DNA from: Lanius collurio
Lineage: Eukaryota > Chordata > Aves > Passeriformes > Laniidae
DNA length: 64,000 nt
Assembly: GCA_020086605.1 (NCBI GenBank)
Contig: JACBWW010000004.1
Location: forward strand, 36,398,987 to 36,462,986
Reading direction: 5' to 3'
Shown: one piece after another, positions 14,901 through 29,900 of the stretch
Layout of the letters: each line of letters starts with the position of its first letter
How positions within the stretch are numbered: position 1 is the stretch's first letter
Position numbers and translations under genes: made by a program
The notes under the pieces: generated by a model
Databases searched by the model: none
What the model was told of the DNA's origin: nothing
The model's input: the letters and a program-made list of their open reading frames with translations, nothing else

Positions 14901-17900
14901 AAACCCTGGTTTGGCCTGTAGAGCATGATCATAACAAAGGACTGAGTGGTTGTACTCTCCAAGCATCTGAAGAATGAGCAAGAGAGAGAATTAGCCATTG
15001 GGCAGTAATATTTATTAAAAAATACTCAGTTTTTAAAGAAATCATTACCCTAAATTTTAACTTATGGTAACAAGCAGCCTGTCATTTCTGACACTCAAGC
15101 CACTATACCTATTAAAGAAAGGCTGCAGAAGAATTTTCCTGGAATTTATTTTTGTTTCCTTTGCTAAAGGACAAATTTTTGAATAAAAGTATCTTGACAG
15201 AATCTTAAGCATTACAAGTGAGACACATGTGGAGCATAAGACACACATTACAAGCCAACCCAAAAAGATTAAGTAATATTTAATTTTCTTCAAGTCTTGG
15301 AAAATAAAGATTGTATTTACTGCGTATATATTTCCTAAAGTGTAATAGCTGGTAAAGAAGTCACTGTAATCCAGAGCTGCATGAACCACAATAGCTGCAT
15401 CTGCAGAGAAGTGAGCCCGGTGCAAAATATTTGCCAAATTTACCAGTGCAATGTCTTTATTTTGCCTAAAAGAATAAAAGAAAATAAAATGGAAGAAAAA
15501 AATTAACATTAAAGGACTGTGTAAGAATCATGCACAAGGATACATTAATTTGTCAGTCGCACATTAAAATGTATCACTTGCTAGAAAAATGTCTCAACTA
15601 TTTACATGCCTAGTATAGCACATAGAGACCAAGAACAAGTAACATGGATTACTCCTTAAGATACCATCTTAAAATCCAAAACCTGTTTACTAATTAGGGT
15701 AACTAGAAAAGCAATCTGAGAAGAAATCCTTATGAGCAATTCTTACCTTGAAGAAAAATGAAGGGCACGCATGGCACATTCTACTACTTGGTATGGCTCA
15801 TTCTTTATTCGCCAGTAAAAAGAAGCCATGTTATAGAGTACCCAGGAAGAAGAGTTCTGCAGTAAAGAGAAACACATGAACTGTACTAACTACTAACACA
15901 TGAACTAAAAGGTTAATCAGGGCTTTAATTACTATAGGATGAAAAGCTGAGCACCAAAGTTGGTACTCAGCTCCGTTAAGCTGCCCTCTTCTACCAGAAA
16001 GCTGTCATTTGGCAACAGTTGTCAATGGTTAGGAACATTGAAATAGCATAGGAACGTACTAAAGAAACAGAATTTCTGCGTTTCAGGCAGGCAAAAATAC
16101 AAAGTGGGATGAAATGAGAGGTAACAGTAGTTTAAACATCAGCACCTCAGCTGGAGTCCAACGAGGGCTCCTAGATTTTGCAGGAAGACATTTAACAAAA
16201 ACACACACTCTTCAATACTGTTGTTTCTTCTTTGCTCTTAAAGTACCTGTATTTTTTGTTTAAAAACTCTTATTACATTGACAAAACAGTGAATGTGGCT
16301 AGCCAGACAATGTAACTACGTAAGTCCTTAAAGATGAAAATAAGTATCTATTTACTGGCTTTGCTGATGCCTTCTCCTACCTCTACTTGCCTAGCAGAAT
16401 ACAGTCTTAGTTTGCCTTTTGAAACTGAACTGTAAACCAAAAATACATGTGCAAAACTGGATCTGATTGCTTGTATGAGGTGTATCTAATCTTGTGAGAC
16501 CTTTCCAGCATTCTTTTTTGTGCATCCAGCAAGATTACAGTTTCATACCTTCATGAGCCCATCATAAATACGGTGACCTATTTCCTCTATACTTCTTCCC
16601 AGCCTCCGTGATAAGTATGTGAAGATTGGATCTTCTTTAGGTAACAGGGGTGCAGAAAGATTAACCCTTTCTTGAACACCCTAAAATAAAAATTGAATAC
16701 AGGTATTTGCTGACACTTAAGAGCAGAGAAATATAAACAAAAGCATGACTCCCAGGAAAATGTATGGCTTGGTTATATTACAATCTCATCTTCCTTTCAA
16801 GATCTCTGGGAATTGATAGAACAATTTCACCTCTGACAGATAATAATATATATTATTACACAGAGGAAAACATTAGGAGCAGCCAAAAGCAGCCTCTTCT
16901 TGTGAGTTCTACAGGGGAAATACTCACTTCTGGTAGCACTGTGTATCTGGCAGCTACTGATTTCACGAATGACCACGGAAGCACTTAAGTCGTGGTTGTC
17001 AGGTTACATGCACACAATGGAAGCATCCCTACACCCCTTCTCTTTCTTCCTTCCCCAAGCACAAACATACTTCTTTCAAAGACACATCAAGACCCAGGAA
17101 CTGAGCTAAAAAAAACTCCACTTAGTGTTTAACTGTAAGAAAATCCTTATTTGTTGATGAAAAGACTTGCAATAAAATAAATATCAAGATACAAGCACTT
17201 AAGCTGCATCTACATTAGAAAATTTGCTCATATAATGCTGTTGACAAAACCAATTTTGCTACCACTCTTCTGTAACTTTTCTAAAGCAGCTGAACTTTGT
17301 AGTAGTAGGGAACAATCACCTCCTCCTCTGGGTTAGGGCTTGGCATTCAGACACCAAACAAGACAGTCAGGTATGTTAGGAGCTACCAACAGACCTGCAA
17401 ATGATTTTCTGATCCTGAATCTCCATACATTTTAACAACCCTGTTCAGCACTCTCCAAATTTCAACTGAAACAATCACAAGCTAGCAGTAGTTCCAATGA
17501 AAGCTACCAATTTGCTAATGAAACATGTAATGAAAACAAAATACTCAATTTTCCTAAAAATGTCCTCTAAAATAAGGCAAAAAAATAACAAAAGAGAAAC
17601 TGTACACCTGATGGAACAGGTATAAGCAGGTACTTTAATCAGGGCCCAACTGTAGTTTTAAAATAGTGTGAAACAGTCTTGAACGATTACAGTGCCTTTC
17701 AACCTAAGTGAGAACTGCCAGTAGGAGATTTTTATTTCTCTTCCTAATACGGAAAAAAGACTTACTTGCATTTGCTCACTTACCCGTAAGTGCTGAAAAG
17801 CATGAATACTGTATGGAAGATCTAGAACTTTTGTACAGTCTGGCTGCTGCAGGTCTGGAGGCACTGGGGACTTTGTGTCTATATAGTCTTCAGGGCTGAG

Positions 17901-20900
17901 GACATAATAACATAACATAGTAGACTGCTGGAGTGAAAGCTCCTCTGGATCCAGGCCCAGAGGAAAGCCAAAGCACAGGGGTTGAATTAAAACCTTTGAG
18001 TAAGCTTTGGGAAGTCACACCAAAGTGAAATAAAAATACAGATTCTTAACTTTCAGTAGAAATGTATGCTAAGTGCTTTAAATATTGAAAAGCTGCAGCA
18101 AAGAAATCTCAAACACAGTTCTTACTGCAGCAGTGTTACCTTTTCACAGAATTTCTTTACTTTAGACAAAACATAGATGGAACTGTACTGTTCACATTTT
18201 TTAGACAGAGTGTTCACATAAGCAATAAGAGCTGATAGAAACTACATATGCAAATCTGTGTAATACCTATGTAACACTTGTGTAAGATTTACAACTGTTA
18301 GAATTAGACCAGGATAGGTTAAGAAAAGGAAAACTAGAATCGCGTGTTAATTTCCTTGGTCAATTAACAAATATAATCCACGCTTCTGTAAGTTTAGGGA
18401 AGAAGAAGCAGCTGTTCACTACTTGCTGTTTGCCTTCTGCTGCTGCTGTTACTGCTTGGCCTTATCATGTAACCCCTTTGAACTCTGCCTTCAGAAAGCT
18501 ATGAGACTATGAAATAAAGAACTTAGCAGGACAGCAGCCTTCTCTGCTCTTTCACCCTCGTCCAAAAAGGAAGGGTATCCCATCAAAAGCTCAACAGTAC
18601 ACTACAGATTTAAATACTACTGAAGTTTGTAAGAGACCGTATGGTAGCTGATACAGAGAGTACTCTGATTTAATCACTACAGAAATCCTGTTTGGGCACA
18701 TTAGACCATTTTTGCTGTCTTCCCAGATTTGAGTTGTATCAGGATGTCATGACTATAGAACAAAGTAAATAAATTTGTCTGCTTTAGCAAAAAAAAATCA
18801 ACATTTGGATAGCCTCCAAAAGGCATCAGCATCAACCTAGCGTATCACTGCTATGATTAATGATCTATCTCTGCCAGGCAAATGCCAATGCATGCAGACT
18901 CTTCAACTGAAACAAACAAACCAATCTAAATACGGGTGATGAGAAGCCCAAATGAAGGTATATGAGGATAAAATTGATCTTTTCCCACTTCAAGTACTCA
19001 TATGATTATGATAAAAAAATAAAATTACTAAAACAAAACAAGTCATTCCTGAAGATGAATTACCAATGAAGCTGAATGTCAAGTACACTGTCTGCTCATC
19101 CTTCAGTTTCTAAACACAGGGGACAAAATATGACCAGAAAGTTCAACAGATTGGTCATCAATGGAATTTTGTTCAAATTTAAGTCGAGATAGTTTCCACT
19201 AAAATAAATACCTAGCTCAAAACACTGAAAGCACACTCAAGCAAATTCAATTCCCTTCTACATGATATATTTCGTTTTAATTCACATGTCTGGTCATATC
19301 AGTACAGAGTAACAGTGATAGAACTGGGAACAGAAAGGAAAAGTTTCAGGTCAGGGCTAGCATAGACAGTTCAGAGGAAACAGCACGTGTGTTGTTCCCA
19401 TTCGCAGCTAGTGGCAGATGTTGTTTCAATTTAATTCCTCAGTAACACAAAATAAAACAACTGTCATCTAATGAAAGTCAGTGCTAGTAATCTTTTACTT
19501 GTATTTAGAGACACTGATTTTTTTTTTTAATTCAGTAAAAATCTTAGAATACAAAACATCTCTTTACCGGATATCTTTGCTCTCTAAGGTGATGTATGTG
19601 CCATCATACAGATCTAGGTCCCCCAGGGGCACCTTTGCTTTAATGCAGTCTGGATCTTCTTTATTATGCCTTTGTTCCAGCCCTGTGTCTCTGTCCTCAT
19701 TTTCCTCTATATGAATCTTTTGAGCAACTAACTGTTTCTGTAGGAAAAAAAAGGAAACAGAAGAATATATACCAATGAAAGCAAACTATAATTGCTAGGA
19801 TTCAATAGTCCAGCTTCTTCCTTAAAACAAAGCTAATTTTAAAACATTCTAAAAAATTCTCATAAAATTTTGGGAATATTTTCCTATTTTTTATAACATC
19901 TGTAGGACATTCGTGGATTTGGACAGCATATAAATATTTAATTAGCGATAATGAGCCCTTATTTCTCCTGTTGTGCCTAAGAAGTGGGATAGTAATATTC
20001 CAGATCCATGGCAGGCCATTTAGGAAAAGACGAAATGGTTGCTAAAAGTACACCATATTTTTCACATTTGGCCCCTTTTTTTCCACTGTAAGACCTTGTG
20101 GAAATAATAAAGAGACATTGCAAACAAATCATCATCATCTTAACCATTCAGTGTGCTAAGCACAACTGAACTTTAGTACATGTGAAAAGTACTGTACATG
20201 AGTACATGTGAAATAAGAACACCTGCATTTTTAATTAAAGCCATATGCATTTGATTACACGCTACTATGAAACAATACAGACATATCCACTAGCAGCAAC
20301 TTGTACAAGAACTTAGAATAGCTAACTTCTGCTGAAAGTCATTTCTATACCACGACTTGGACATCCACACCCACAACCCATGCCCCAAAAAGCTTGCAAG
20401 TATTATTCTATCCACAGCTAAAATGTCCATTGCCACAAAAGAGTATACCCTGCTGAGAAAGACTGGCTGAACACAGTCACACAAGGGGCAGTACAGCTTA
20501 TTTTTCTTCCTCACATTCACTTAAAGCTACCTCTGGTGCTCATCTAGCTTTCCACTTAGTTAGTTATCCCAATCTTATAAAACCAAAGCTGGCACAAGAA
20601 AGGACTGCATGGCCAGAAGGGCTGTGAGCTGTTTGCTTACCTAACCCCTATTATATTTAAACTACAGTTTAACAGCTCAAAGTTCATTGAAGCCCTTTTA
20701 AAAAGGTTGGTCTCAGACTCCTTCTTAATAATAAATGGGCTTGAAGAAAAACAGAAGTGATTTGCCCTGTGTACTTCTGAAACACAGTACAACAGAATCC
20801 AGCGACCTTATTTAAAAATGTTAGGATTTATGGCTAACAACAGGGAATGATACAACTGGAGACCAGTTAGGCACGCTTGAGGCAAAAAAATCTTGACATC

Positions 20901-23900
20901 TGTAAAATTTTTCATCTCTTCATTGAAGGAGAACTTTACCAATAATAAATCCTTTTCCCCACCTAGAAGTAACAGTATAAAGTCTATGGAAAAAAACCCC
21001 GTACTTTCAGAAATTAGTTAGAACTTAAATGTTATGCTTTACCTCCAGTTCTTTGAGGTAGTTAACTGTTGTTTCTTGTCTCATTAGTATTACCAAATCA
21101 TGTGGGTTTCTCAAGTTCATTGGTGAATCCACCTGCAAGACATTTTAATAGTCCATCATGTAAGACACTCCCCTAATTACAGTGATCTTAAAAGGAAGGC
21201 AGTTATGTTCATTCAATTACAGTTTGTCTGCTCAGAGGTTTTCTGTCCAGTCAACATTCATAGTATGTCCATTATGAAACTCCATACTTCAAACAGCATT
21301 GTCATTTCGGAATCCAATTCAAACCATGCTTTAATTTTAAACCTATTTTAATTTAATCAGGCACACAATAAGAGGCAAGTAAATTTCCACAAGAAATATT
21401 ACTAAGAGTACCTAGTGCTAAAATACTAGCTACCTTAAAGTGCAATCACAAAATCTTACCTTGTTTTATAACTTTAATACTCCTCCACCACATCCCTCAA
21501 AATGCACAAAGTAGTTCAGCTTCAACTCCTCTCTGCAACTAATTTAACACTGTCCTACCATTAAGATCTACTGCCTTCAGGATAAATAAGTAAAGGAACA
21601 AAATCAAGAGGGAAGCAGGTGAAGACTGAAAACTCTGTTATGGATGACCAAGCTACAGCTTCCATAGCTATGCAGAGCTCACAGCTCCATGAAGAGGGAC
21701 ATTAGGGGCAAGTCACAGATAGAGCATTTACACACCAGGCCCCAGCTGGGCTCAGTAACCTATGGCACTTCACCCTGTGGCTGAAACCCCAGCCTTGTCC
21801 TCAGGCCAAATTCTGCTGTCTCACTGGGCAAGGGAAAGTCCCTACAGTTGAGAAGGTGGTGTAGCAGCAGCTGAGCTGATGCAAAGGTTCACTTAGAGGC
21901 TTGCAGCCTTGCAGCCCTGTTACCTCCCCTATGTCAGTGTGATAGCAGTATACTGGCTGCACACTAGGTGTGGTGACCACCAGGACCTCCTGGAAACTAA
22001 CCCAAACTCAGGAGCTGGACAGAATATAATTCCCTCATTGTTTTATCTGAACTAGTAAACTAAATTAGTTCATGAAGGATTCAATGAGCATGAGAAGAGA
22101 AACAAAGAAACAGAGAGGAGTAGGTGATGACTGGATGAAAAGACAAGGTGACAAGGACAGCAAGATCTCACATTTTTAACAAGACTGTTAGATGATCTAC
22201 ATCAAGATGTTTTTCCTGGATCTGCTGTTTCCATTCAAGCTTTCAGGATAGAGAACTAGCTGCTGCATGCAGATGTGAGCACTTATCTGTACATTAGCAC
22301 TGATACCTCTAAATGGGCTTGTCCACCCCATGACATCTGTGCAACCTTGGTGATATTACAATTTAACAGAAAAGTTTGCTATATTTACACGTGCAAAGGA
22401 ATCTCCCAAGCTCCAGCTCTTCCATTTTTGTCACCTTTCCAAACAGCTTGGACACATTTTTGTGACACTGTCTCACTGAAGAGAACTGCATATCCAGTGT
22501 TATTTTCTGCTCATCCTAATGTGTCCTGTCAACAGATTAAGCCTTGGGCCATATTCTCTTGGCTGTGAGTCAGATAACAAGCTCAAATCTACCTTCTTTG
22601 GACTACTGTCTGTTAAGTCTACATTTGTTGTAAGATCTTTGATTGAGTAAGGACCTTGTCCTCTGAGATATAAACACTTGTTCCTTTCACTAAACTCTAG
22701 GCATAGTTTTGGCTAAATTTGGCTAAGAATTCCTTTCCAAAGCAAAAGCTGCAGTGCTTCTTTTACTGTGGAGACATCTTGATGGGTGGCTACCTATACA
22801 GTTCAAACAGTTATATATAACTTATTTTCTCCCTTAGCAAATTAATTCTCTTTTATTGACAGATGAATAGAAAATAATGGGTGCTACTGACATGAGTCCA
22901 TTTTTACACTATGAACTGGGAGAACATGGATTCAACTGTTGCAAATAAAGGATGACCAAGTGTCCACCATGATGCAGAGAAGCACAAAAAAATACCATTA
23001 AAAAAAAAAGGTAATGATTTTGTTAGTAGGAGTATTAAAGTCTACAACACTTTACTTATAGTCGTATTTCCTATTTCCTCCTATGGGCCCCTCACTTTGA
23101 ACTGGTTGCACACAAAGCAAGAGTTATGCACTGAATGTAGCAGTTGTTTATGGCTCATTTGCTAGAGAAACTACTATGGTATGTGTAAATGAATGAGAGA
23201 TGAATTTGAAAAGTAAATAAGGGAAAGTTTCACTGTGTTTAAGCACTTCATTACCCCTTCTAAAATAGCACAGTTGACCTGACATCTAAAGGCTGCTTGC
23301 ATGATACTACACAGTCACTGAGGGCAAAGTCAACCATCAGTTCCACTTTCAGTGACAAACAGCATCTGGGCAGTGATTTATTTCAGAAAGTTTTCCAGGC
23401 ATCAACAATTAGAAAACCCTCTTCTGAAAGATGAAGGATCTTGGCTTGTCATTCATTCACTAACAACAGGATACTCAAGAGTCGGCTTCTGTTTTTAACT
23501 TTTGGTAAGACAGTCTCATGAGAGTTAGGTCTGAATTTAGTATTTGAGAATTTGGAGTGGTTTGTTACCAAACCATTGTGCATAGGTTGACAGAAAGGCA
23601 AAGCACTAAGTACCACGGTCCCATCAACTATTACCTGGCAACAGAAACCAAGTGGCAACAACAATCAAACAGCAGTATCACTGAATTAATTCATAAAGTT
23701 ATGTCAATCCATCATGATAGTTTTCTTTAGTCTTCAGATTTTCACTTCCATAACTGACTCAATTTGTCACCAACAAATAAGTACTTTTTAATAATAGCAG
23801 AATCCTTCAGCCTAGTGGAAAGTTAACCTCACCAGTGTGTAAACAAAGTTCCTTACACAGAACTTTAGTAGTTGTATTGGGTTTGCATGGCAAGGGGTTA

Positions 23901-26900
23901 CTTCTGTGACAAGCTGCCAGAAGCTTCCCCTGTGTCCAAGAGGGGTGGTTCCAGTCAGATCCAAGATGGACCCACTGCTGGTCAAGGCTGAGCTCATCAG
24001 GGACTGTGGTAGTGCTGCTGTAACAACACACTCAAGAAGGGAAAAGAAGTTATTGCAGCCAGAAAAGAGAGAAGTGAGAATATGCAAGAGAAACAGCTCT
24101 GTAGATACCAAGGCCAGTGGAGAAGGAGTGGAGAAGCAGCACTAAGTGTCAGAGCAGAGATGTCCCTGCAGCCTGTTGTGAAGGCCACGGTAAGGCAGGC
24201 TGTGCCCTGCAGCCCATCAGGGAGCAGAAATCCATGTGCAGCCTAGGGAGAACCTCACACCAGAGCAGGTGGATACCCAAAGGAGGTTGTGAACCTGGGA
24301 AAGTCCACACTGGAACAGGATTTTTGGCAGGACCTGTGGCTCTCCAGGGGATCCACACTGGAGCAGTCTGTTCCTGAAGGATGGCATCTTGTGGGAGGGA
24401 CTCCAAGCTGGAGCAGTTTGTAACAGCCCATGGGAAAGAACCACACTGGAGAAGTTTTTGGAGGATTGTCTCCTGTAGAAGGGACATGACTCTGGAGCAA
24501 GGGAAGGAGTTCTTCCTTGGAGGAAGCTGTGGTAAAACCACTGTGTGATGAATTGACCACAGCCCCCATTCCCCATCCTCCTGTACTACCTGAGGGGAAT
24601 CAGGAATATAAAGTTAAGTCTGGGAAGAGAAGGATGGGTTGGGGGAAGGTATTTTAAAGAATTGCTTGTATTTCTCATTACCCCACTCTGATTCGATTTG
24701 TAATAAATTAACCAATTTCTTCAAGTCAAGTCTGTTCTGCCTGTGGTGGTAACTGGTGAGGGATCTCTCCATGTCCTTATCCAAACTCTTGAGCTTTCTT
24801 TCATATTTTCTCTCCTCTGTGCAGCTGAGGAGTGATAAAGCAGCTTTGGTGGGCACCTGGTAAGCTCTTCATTATCCCCTTCTCTGTAGTGACGGACAGA
24901 TGGCTTTCGAACTGAAACTTATTCATCTCAGATCCAGTCAGCAATACTGTCAAGACTTACAGTTCATTATCCACCTTTTTACAACATCCCTCCCTAGATC
25001 AAACACGTTTTCTTCACAGTGCCAGCCATTTCTACAGCTGGAAAAAGACAAGGCTGACGTACTCAGTTGTGAAGAGCACCAGTACTGTCTTTGCCACTGA
25101 GGGCAGTACTGACACCTCATGAAAAATACAGCGACTAAGCTGCAAACAAAGGTTTGCATCTGCATAACCTGCACCACACAGATATGTGCAGCAGCAGTGG
25201 TAAAGGTAAGTGGGAAGCAGGATGCACTGAAATCAGGAAGACACACTTGAAGCCTGCAGGGCTTGCTGCATGGATGCTCACACTTCCCTCGTGCTGCTCG
25301 TGGTCAAGTTCCACCTAGCATCTTCTGGCTTTCCTGTGCAGCCACGTCCCCAAACGAGGAAAATTATACCCTGAATAAAAACACAAAACATACCAGAACG
25401 TTCTTGTGACCTGCTGCTTATTAAAATTCAAAGATTTGGAAAAGCCCTGAGAGCTTCACTCACCTGTCAAATAATTCCTTAGTCAGAAATACAATAGTCC
25501 AAATGAAAGATATTTGACAGAATATTCACCACAGAACAGAGACTGTTCTAGATTATGCACCTTCCTTCCCACAACAAGACTCCAGGCAGATTTCAGAGGA
25601 TACTGGTTTCACTCAGTCTCATGTCACACTTGTGCTCTTACAAACACTTGCTGCCTTCACCCCTTCATGCAAAGTCTGTTGTGCCTCATCAACTGTTTTG
25701 GGAGTCAGATGACTGAAAAATACATAGATATTGTGACTTAGATAATCTTTTTCAAAATGTAAGCAACTCTCCACAAGGCTCCTCTGGGATGAAACAGAAC
25801 AGACGTCAACCTACACAGCAAACACAGCCTCATGGTGTGGAGAGTAGAGACCTGCACCAGAACAGATGCTTTGTCCAACTTACTCATTTTTAAACTCAAA
25901 GTGTTTGGCTGATGGCAAAGCACCACATTCATTTACTCTTCCTCCAAAGTGCTGAAACTGGGACATTCAAGATGAAGTGCTTGAAATGCAAGAATTTGAC
26001 TTCAATTCCAACATAGTAAACAGGGGAAAAAAAAGTAGTGCTGAAAAGCTTACTTTGAACCTTTGACAGCTACTGTAGTTACACTGCAGAAAGCCTGCCA
26101 GTAAAACACTTTTAAAATAAGTGTTCTCTGTTCAACTTTGCCCAAAGGTGAAAGTTTCTTTATAAAGCACAGTTCAAATTTATTCACTGTCACAAAGTAC
26201 ACCAAGAACCTGATTCAGCAAGAAACACAGAGAATTTGTGTAACCAAAAAAGACATCAAGTTGAATCAAACCCTGAAGTTTTAGAGTCTCCTATGTTACC
26301 TGCATATATCAAAGTTTCTCAGCAATTAGACCTGGAAGTTTTGCCAAATCTTCCAGTATATTCTTCCCAACAATCCAGTTACATTGCACCAAGAAGTAAA
26401 TTTTTTAAATGAGGGTTGATGAATATCTTGGTCAACTATTTTTAAATAAGGCTTTTTTTAAAGTACTGTGGAAACTCCCCTGTTAGCTGAGGCACAGACA
26501 CATCAAAATCAAAACAGCTACTAGTGCCCCTGCACATCCTAAAAGCATTATATTACATGCAGAAGGCAGATTATTAGAGAAAGAAGCTGGAAAACACACT
26601 GTATCAAATGATGGCATACAGAAAAATGGGCTCTCCATATTTGTTTTATAGGCAGCGGATGTTCTATCACTGTACAAAATAAAGGCTTATTTTGCTGTAG
26701 CTTGTACAAAATAAAGGCAATTCCCCCTACAACAGGCTGGAACTTCTTGCAGTCTTGAGGGGAAGTCAAGGATCTGAAAACTGGTGCTTCTCTTTTGTAT
26801 ATTCTTGCTGTTTTGAGATACTTTACACTCCAACATGACACTACATGGCATTTCTGAAGAAGCTGCAAAAAAATCTGTACAGGTTTCAGTGCAATACAAG

Positions 26901-29900
26901 CTACAAAACTGGAAAATAAATTCTTTGACTCATCCAAATGATGAGTAGGCAGTGTCAGAAGATACTTGTTCCAAGCAATGTCACTGAAAAAATTCATGCA
27001 GAAAAATGATGTTGAAATGAGTTTTTTTTAAGTGTTGAGCCATTTAAAAGCTTACTGCTGCAGAACCTGTTAGCAAACAGCACTAGATATTTTGCTATTA
27101 TTAATACTAGCTGTGCTACAGTGAAAACACAAATTTTAAACACTTGTAGCACTTCAGAAATAAAACCGAACGAAGTTGCAGTATTATTGAATAGGTATGC
27201 TCAACAGAGATCACATGAGCTATGAATACCGTAGATAACAGATCTAAATACATCAAAGGAAAACAAGACTTGACTTGGAACGCCATGTGTCCAATGTGTT
27301 GCTGGTCATACTTAAGGGTATAAATTTCCAACTTGTATATTCTAGGAAAGGTTTATATTCCTCAGTAGCCATACATTCAGTTGAATCAAAACAAGAGATG
27401 GAGAGATCATTTGGATATACATTTGTAATGAACAAGTACTTTTTTCGTAAAGGCAGACTGGTTCTTGATGTCTGCTCACTGCCAAATCCTAAAAATTTCA
27501 AGTGTTCTAATACTGAAAATACAGATAGGAAGACTAATAATTAGACTTACAAGATACCTAAAAAAAATTAACCTTGAGCAGTAATTTCTTCAGCAAATGA
27601 ACAACAAAAACCCCATTTTTTTTCCTGTTAAACTTTGAGGGAAATTACTTTATCCAGTGGTGTATTTTTAAAGCAGGCATGAAGTAACAGTGCATTTCAG
27701 AGTCTTGCTGGCTTTGCTCTTTTGGCCTTTGGTGGGGTCTTCATGCAAATGTGTGTGCTTGGGCCACTTCCAAGGCTACCCTTCAGCTGTGAAGCTCACG
27801 ATACAGGGAAGGCATTCCAGGCACCAAGCATAGCTTTCACCACAGAATAACCAGTTTTGAACAGTTGATTTGTATCTTTTCAGGTTGTCCAACCCTTATT
27901 TTAAAGGTGACAGAAACAGGATGAGAGGCCAGGAAGTCAAAGTATGAGGATCCTAAGAGAAATGGAACATGGGAACACACTGTGTCCAGAAGACAAAGGC
28001 TGTATGAAAACACCAGGAACTGAGGAACGAGCAGGACATGCCTACACATGGTCAGAGCATTCTGGACTCGCATTCTGAACCACCTTGGCATGTATTACCA
28101 TGCTCAGCTAAATCCAGACACCTTTGCACTAAAGCTTTTTTGTCAGCAGTCAAAATCTGGCACAAGATTACCTGCTGGACTGTGGCAGGTGTGAGGACAT
28201 GGCCACCCACAGCTGCATCTCAGTAGCCCTTTGCATCTTCCTCTTGGCACCTTCATCTCAGATGCAAATCTCTGACTGCTGAGTTGAGAACAGTGGAAGT
28301 TACTTCTCCACCACCGCTCCACTGAATGGAACATTTGCATTTCTGATGCCCCATACAGGCTACCACAAGGCCTATTTTTATAAATTCCGATCTAGTCATG
28401 ATGTTCACCGTGACACCGAAATACATAGGCTGTGCTCCCCTGGGAGTAGGCAGTGCTGGTGAAGTGCAGTTCTAAATTCCCACCCAGGACAAGGATGTTA
28501 AAGCAACTCAGCATTCACTATATAAAACGTTCAGGTTCAAAAATTTCTTATACACTTATGTAAGGCAGAAAATTTAGAGATTTTCTTTTAAACTACTATC
28601 TTTTATACCACATGAACACCTATGGTCCTCTGGTGATCAAGAGAGAAGTTCTAAACCAGAACAAGTTCTCCTTTCCTTGAGGAAAAGCTGACCTCTGCCT
28701 CAGAACCATCCTGCTTCAGCTCATCACCCTAGGGTTAGATAACATCTAATGAACTACAGAACACTCAAACCAACCAATCCAGGTGTCTTTGCCCACCCTC
28801 ATAAAGAGGCATTGACAACTGTTTCAGGGAAGGCATGCTACCACCTAACACACTTCAGTAAAAATGAACAATTTCTTTTGTGTGTGTTTTTTTGTTTCCT
28901 TGGTGTTTTTTGTTTTGTTTAGCACACAATAGACTTGGAAGGATAAAAAATTCAGTCAAGAAGGAGTTGCTAAGCAAACTAACCTTTAAAGTAAGAGCAA
29001 TGTAAATATCCACCTGCCATTTTCAAGATAGGACTGAGTGACTGCTTAATGTATCACAGAAGATGCTTTTGTAAGCAGCAAATAGCTTTTTATTTGGCTG
29101 CACTAGAATCTCAGCTTTCCTTGGGTTTGGATGGCTGCTTTTCCTGTATTCTTGAGCGTATGGACCACTGCTCTCATCTCAACCTGTCACCATACACGTG
29201 CACTCAGATGACAGAGTGATGCATTAACTAACTCTAAAGCCATCCTTGAATCGACTTGCCTTGCTGCTGCTTGAGGTGCACTCGCAGTCAAACCTGCAAC
29301 CAAATGAACAACTGGCAGGTACTGTCTCCCCTCTCTACTGCACTAAGCTAGAATTAAGCACACCACAGCACTGCAGGAAATTCAGATGTCACATTCACTG
29401 AGCAGCTGGTTGTCTTAGTCCCAAACAAGCTAGCCAGCATTGCTCTTTCACTCTCCTCTCCAGATCATCTCTCATGAACTTCAAAACACACGACAACACA
29501 TTAAAACTAAAACAACTTTTTGCAGACTCAGACTCCTTGCCAGACGGTCTTTGCTCCTGACAACACTTTCCCAATCCTACTTTGGACCATCTGCCTGGAA
29601 AGTTTCTGTGCTTCTTTAGGTTTAATTACTCCAACTTAACTTTTTCAGTGTTTATAGCAGTTCACATAAAGGCAAAATTCCTTTTGAGTCCTCACCAGCT
29701 TGCTCAGCTTTAATCACCTCCATCAAGGGATCTCTAGAAAGACCCTACCTCAGCTCTGGTACATCAGGTCTCTGAGCCATGGTAGCAGTTGGTCCCCACC
29801 ATTAAAACCATGAATGACTACTGAGACTGTATTCTGCACTGCACTTAATCTGACAATTGTCTATCCTCTCTTTACGCCAAGTTTCTCTCTTCTCTAGAAG

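Larger units (their letters stand above)
10570..21042 (-). other. TTC17 introns 13 to 2
   Basis: Introns: 10570-11094, 11270-12367 (GC-AG), 12484-12915, 13057-14007, 14121-14431, 14593-14826, 14967-15320, 15466-15746, 15857-16548, 16681-17783, 17896-19567 and 19738-21042. All look like ordinary AT-rich intron. Intron 10 holds a 13-base C run at 13189-13201. Intron 2 has a duplicated AGTACATGTGAAA (20175 and 20201). No clear transposon was identified. Confidence 0.7.

Noticed and set aside
15057..15320. Extension of TTC17 exon 7 as a 150-codon open frame
   Set aside because: Past GNIYA the frame runs into intron (GTAAAT donor); the next homologous residues are in exon 8 at 14966.
24117..24576. 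Cluster of overlapping frames of 80-130 codons on both strands in TTC17 intron 1
   Set aside because: They fall inside the ERV LTR and follow its internal repeats; LTRs are non-coding.
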